Shown here: piece by piece, positions 5,869 through 8,095 of the stretch
Position numbering within the stretch: the first letter of the stretch is position 1
Layout of the letters: each line of letters begins with the position of its first letter
Assembly (NCBI GenBank): GCA_937128785.1
Contig: CAKZMS010000508.1
Coordinates: 1-8,095 of the forward strand
Length of the DNA stretch: 8,095 bases
Direction of reading: 5' to 3'
From: an uncultured Opitutaceae bacterium
GTDB taxonomy: Bacteria > Verrucomicrobiota > Verrucomicrobiia > Opitutales > Opitutaceae
Position numbers and translations under genes: made by a program
The notes under the pieces: generated by a model
Databases searched by the model: none
Seen by the model: only the letters and a program-made list of their open reading frames with translations
What the model was told of the DNA's origin: nothing

Positions 5869-7284
5869 TTACGGGACTTGGCGCAGCTGGAGGGAGTCGA
5901 TGATGACCCCACGGGCGAGCACGTTGGTGATGACGACGCTCGTAGTGCCGGGTTTGAGCCACCCGCGCTCACACAGGAGGCTGAGGGCGTTTTGAATCGT
6001 TTCCTCCGGGTCTTCGGAAAATTCCATGTGGAAGGGCTCCACTCCCCAAGGCAGCAGCAACTGGCGGAAAAGAGAGTCGATGTCGGTGAAGGCGAAAATC
6101 GGCACACCGCGGGGACGAAGAGCGCCCAGCGTATAGGCAAGAAATCCGCTGCGCGTGAACACGATGATAGCCGAGTCGCCCAGGGACTGGGCCAGCCGCG
6201 CGGCGGAGCGCAGCATCTTGGGCTTGGGCTCGTGGAGTTGGAGATTTTGGTTAATTTCCCCGTCCACTGAGGGTTCAATGCTCTCGATGATGTTCTTCAT
6301 CACCTGAACGGATTCGAGCGGGTATTTGCCGATGGTGGTCTCCCCTGAAAGCATCACGGCATCGGCCTGTTCGCGGATGGCGTTGGAGACATCGGAAATC
6401 TCGGCGCGGGTCGGCATGGGCGAGGAAATCATGGTCTCCAGGAGATGGGTGGCGACGATCACGGGTTTACCCGCATCGCGGCACGCCGCGATCATCTCGG
6501 TTTGCACGAGAGGCAGCCGGTGGTAGTCGATCTCGATGCCGAGGTCGCCGCGGGCCACCATGATACCGTCGGCCTCGGCGATGATTTCCTGCATATTGCG
6601 CACGCCGGCCTGGTCTTCGATCTTCGCGATGATCTTGGCTTGGGAGCCGAGCTCATCGAGAAAGCTCCGCAGTTGCTTGATATCGGATCCCTGACGCACG
6701 AATGAGAGCGCCACAAAATCAATGCCCGCTTTCACTCCGGCGCGCAGGTCGGCCTCGTCCTTTTCGGTGAGGCAGGGAAGTTTCACGAACACGCCGGGTA
6801 GATTGATATGTCGTTTGGATCCGATGGAACCGGGCGTGAGGACCTCGAGGCGGACGCGTTGGTGGTCGCGGTCGATGACCTTCATCCGGATCAGTCCGCT
6901 GTCGATCAACACCGTGTCACCTATGTTCAAATCGGCGGGCAGTCCCGGGTAGTTGACCGAAACCGCCGCGACGTCGCCGGTGGGTTCGGCCGCCTCGATG
7001 TGAATTTCGAAATGGTCGCCGGTGTTGACGATGATGTCCTTTTCGACCCGCCCCGTCCGAATCTCGGGTCCTTTGACATCCATCATCACTCCGACGTGCC
7101 GGCCGACCTCGTCGGAGGCTTCACGGATAAACCACATGGCATCATCGACCCATTGGTGGGAGGCGTGGGCCATATTGAGGCGGAGAATGTCGACGCCGGC
7201 GGTGATGAGTTGGGCCAGCATCTCTTTGGACTCCGTGGCGGGTCCGAGAGTGGCGATGATCTTGGTGTGGCGGTAGTAGGACAT
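5869..7284 (-). CDS. pyk: Pyruvate kinase
   Basis: The enzyme makes pyruvate and ATP from phosphoenolpyruvate and ADP, the last step of glycolysis, in the cytoplasm. The 471 residues match the usual bacterial length (E. coli PykF is 470) and no extra C-terminal PEP-utiliser domain is present. Landmarks: TKIIATLGPATES (7-19), RLNMAHAS (35-42, replacing the common RLNFSHG), MDVKGPEIRTG (68-78), the B domain to about 165, IIAKIEDQAGVRN with catalytic Lys221 and metal-binding Glu223, VARGDLGIEI with Asp247, VATHLLETM (277-285, Thr279) and MLSGETTIGKYP (311-322). The C domain follows from about 350. Two potassium-site positions differ from the standard: Ser is Ala39 and Thr is Val70, though the Glu (74) linked with potassium dependence stays. 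The frame opens at 7359; MSYYRHTKII at 7284 is the family N-terminus. No Shine-Dalgarno. Its upstream neighbour on the strand is the tRNA, 143 bases away. Confidence 0.96.
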   Translation of the reverse strand: MSYYRHTKIIATLGPATESKEMLAQLITAGVDILRLNMAHASHQWVDDAMWFIREASDEVGRHVGVMMDVKGPEIRTGRVEKDIIVNTGDHFEIHIEAAEPTGDVAAVSVNYPGLPADLNIGDTVLIDSGLIRMKVIDRDHQRVRLEVLTPGSIGSKRHINLPGVFVKLPCLTEKDEADLRAGVKAGIDFVALSFVRQGSDIKQLRSFLDELGSQAKIIAKIEDQAGVRNMQEIIAEADGIMVARGDLGIEIDYHRLPLVQTEMIAACRDAGKPVIVATHLLETMISSPMPTRAEISDVSNAIREQADAVMLSGETTIGKYPLESVQVMKNIIESIEPSVDGEINQNLQLHEPKPKMLRSAARLAQSLGDSAIIVFTRSGFLAYTLGALRPRGVPIFAFTDIDSLFRQLLLPWGVEPFHMEFSEDPEETIQNALSLLCERGWLKPGTTSVVITNVLARGVIIDSLQLRQVP

Positions 7285-7320
7285 CGGTCGAGTGGGTGAA
7301 ACCAGTATGCAGGAATGAAG

Positions 7321-7341
7321 CCAATTTGAGCATTGGTCCAA
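7321..7341 (-). promoter_or_regulatory. Inverted repeats upstream of pyruvate kinase
   Basis: CCAAT at 7321-7325 is mirrored by ATTGG at 7332-7336, and TTGGTCCAA (7333-7341) is a further small palindrome sharing the same arm. They lie 37-57 bases upstream of the pyruvate kinase start, where an operator or promoter would sit. I could not assign clear -35/-10 boxes. Short repeats of this size also arise by chance. Confidence 0.2.
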
Positions 7342-7397
7342 CCATCGCGCGGTCCGCACACTAAAGATGATCGATTCGTAACGTAAGGCGGGTGAAT

Positions 7398-7423
7398 TTG
7401 TTGCCTGATCCTCCGCTCAACAA
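7398..7423 (-). terminator. Weak hairpin just 3' of the tRNA
   Basis: TTGTTG and CAACAA form a six-pair stem around a 14-base loop, starting 4 bases after the encoded CCA. There is no following U-run, so it is a poor intrinsic terminator; it may help tRNA 3' processing or be chance. Confidence 0.25.
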
Positions 7424-7427
7424 GTGT

Positions 7428-7503
<76 letters not shown>

Positions 7504-7531
7504 AACAACTGTGAGAGCGCATCATTTGAGG

Positions 7532-7560
7532 GTTTCGCAGCTGACGTCCAGTTCCGAAAC
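7532..7560. promoter_or_regulatory. Inverted repeat between the tRNA and the symporter
   Basis: GTTTCG (7532-7537) and CGAAAC (7555-7560) are a perfect six-base inverted repeat separated by 17 bases, about 93 bases upstream of the symporter start and 29 bases upstream of the tRNA 5' end. The spacing could suit a dimeric regulator of either divergent gene. Short enough to occur by chance. The rest of 7504-7652 shows no convincing promoter boxes and no small ORF I would support. Confidence 0.22.
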
Positions 7561-7652
7561 GATCAGGCTGGGTGCGTGGCGACGCGGATGCTTGCGATGC
7601 AACACGGAGGCTCGCTTGTATTCCATTTGTCCATGATGCTGGCAAGCGACCG

Positions 7653-8095
7653 ATGCAGACTCCCGACCTCATTGTTATCTTTGTTTACGTGGTCGGGCTT
7701 TTTGTGGTCGGAGGCATTTATGGGGGAAAGGTAAAGTCGTCGCGCGACCTGTTTGCGGCGGGTGGGAATTCGCCGTGGTGGGTATCGGGGTTGAGCGGAT
7801 TCATGACCATGTTTTCCGCTGGCACGTTTGTGGTGTGGGGCGGCATCGCTTACAAACATGGCTTCGTCGCTGTAAGCATCAACATGTGCTATGGCGTCGC
7901 CGCGCTTCTGGTGGGTTGGTTAGTGGCCGGACGTTGGAAGCAAAGCGGCATCACCACGCCGGCTGAGTTTGTGCGACTGCGTTTCGGGCCCAAGGCCGTG
8001 CACGGTTACACGTGGGCGGTGATGGGTTATCGTGCCATGAGTGCAGCCGTCTCATTGTATGCGTTGGCGGTGCTGTTGTCGGCGTTGATTCCGGT
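7653..8095 (+). CDS. Sodium:solute symporter (SSS family), N-terminal part
   Basis: The gene runs off the right edge; 147 codons are present of an expected 450-600. SSS transporters carry sugars, amino acids, urea or organic acids into the cell with sodium, using the LeuT fold in the inner membrane. The fragment reads MQTPDLIVIFVYVVGLFVVG (first membrane segment, about 5-24), then SRDLFAAGGNSPWW (30-43), the family's hallmark before segment 2. GLSGFMTMFSAGTFVVWGG (46-64) is segment 2 near the sodium site, followed by a segment at about 71-93. The cytoplasmic loop TTPAEFVRLRFGPKA (101-115) is another strong family match, then a segment from about 120. The ATG at 7653 has no Shine-Dalgarno, but nearby upstream ATGs (7633, 7636) are out of frame and the protein starts at the normal place. 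It is divergent from all other genes here. Substrate is unknown; a sugar would fit the neighbourhood. Confidence 0.93.
   Translation, partial: MQTPDLIVIFVYVVGLFVVGGIYGGKVKSSRDLFAAGGNSPWWVSGLSGFMTMFSAGTFVVWGGIAYKHGFVAVSINMCYGVAALLVGWLVAGRWKQSGITTPAEFVRLRFGPKAVHGYTWAVMGYRAMSAAVSLYALAVLLSALIP

Noticed and set aside
5173..6270. Long plus-strand open frame (365 codons) opposite the methyltransferase and pyruvate kinase
   Set aside because: Antisense to two well-recognised genes; it spans their junction, its translation is Gly/Asp/Val-rich with no family motif, as expected from the mirror of GC-rich codon use.
7285..7359. 25-residue N-terminal extension of pyruvate kinase
   Set aside because: Not a signal or known domain; pyruvate kinases begin close to the TKIIATLGPA motif, as at 7284.
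7504..7652. Sigma-70 promoter for the symporter (TTGCGA near 7592 and TTGTAT near 7616)
   Set aside because: The -10 matches only three of six bases and spacing is 18; too weak to call.

Overview
The window is GC-rich bacterial chromosome with dense, almost entirely minus-strand gene content. It reads best as a free-living, carbohydrate-degrading bacterium. The gene mix (secreted GH5 endoglucanase, GalM, Gfo/Idh/MocA oxidoreductase, xylose-isomerase-like TIM barrel, SSS symporter, M90 peptidase) and the near absence of Shine-Dalgarno motifs fit Verrucomicrobiota, perhaps Opitutales. That placement is inference from style, not from a marker gene.

Layout, read in the direction of minus-strand transcription from right to left: a tRNA with anticodon CAU (7503-7428, probably the lysidine-type tRNA-Ile2); pyruvate kinase (7284-5869); a short stand-alone homocysteine S-methyltransferase (5796-4885); a secreted GH5 cellulase (4779-3820); aldose 1-epimerase (3802-2759); a Gfo/Idh/MocA oxidoreductase (2762-1680) overlapping the epimerase by 4 bases; a sugar phosphate isomerase/epimerase (1588-770); a 106-bp inverted-repeat element (771-666); and the first 219 codons of an M90 (MtfA-like) zinc peptidase (658-1), cut by the window edge. 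The only plus-strand gene is the 5' end of a sodium:solute symporter starting at 7653, divergent from the tRNA.

The centre (4779-770) looks like a sugar-utilisation unit. Endoglucanase would release oligosaccharides outside the cytoplasm, GalM would interconvert anomers, and the oxidoreductase plus isomerase pair would handle a modified or keto sugar. The 17-base gap and the ATGA overlap support co-transcription of GH5, galM and the oxidoreductase; the links to pyruvate kinase, the methyltransferase and the symporter are looser.

The least ordinary feature is the near-perfect inverted repeat (24 of 25 bases matching, 56-base spacer) wedged between the isomerase and the peptidase. It supplies two of the three bases of the isomerase stop codon and a -10-like hexamer just upstream of the peptidase start, and it resembles the GGGGTCA-type termini of REP-associated Y1 transposase elements. 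No CRISPR array, toxin-antitoxin pair, phage gene or complete insertion sequence is visible. No gene-free stretch exceeds 300 bases.
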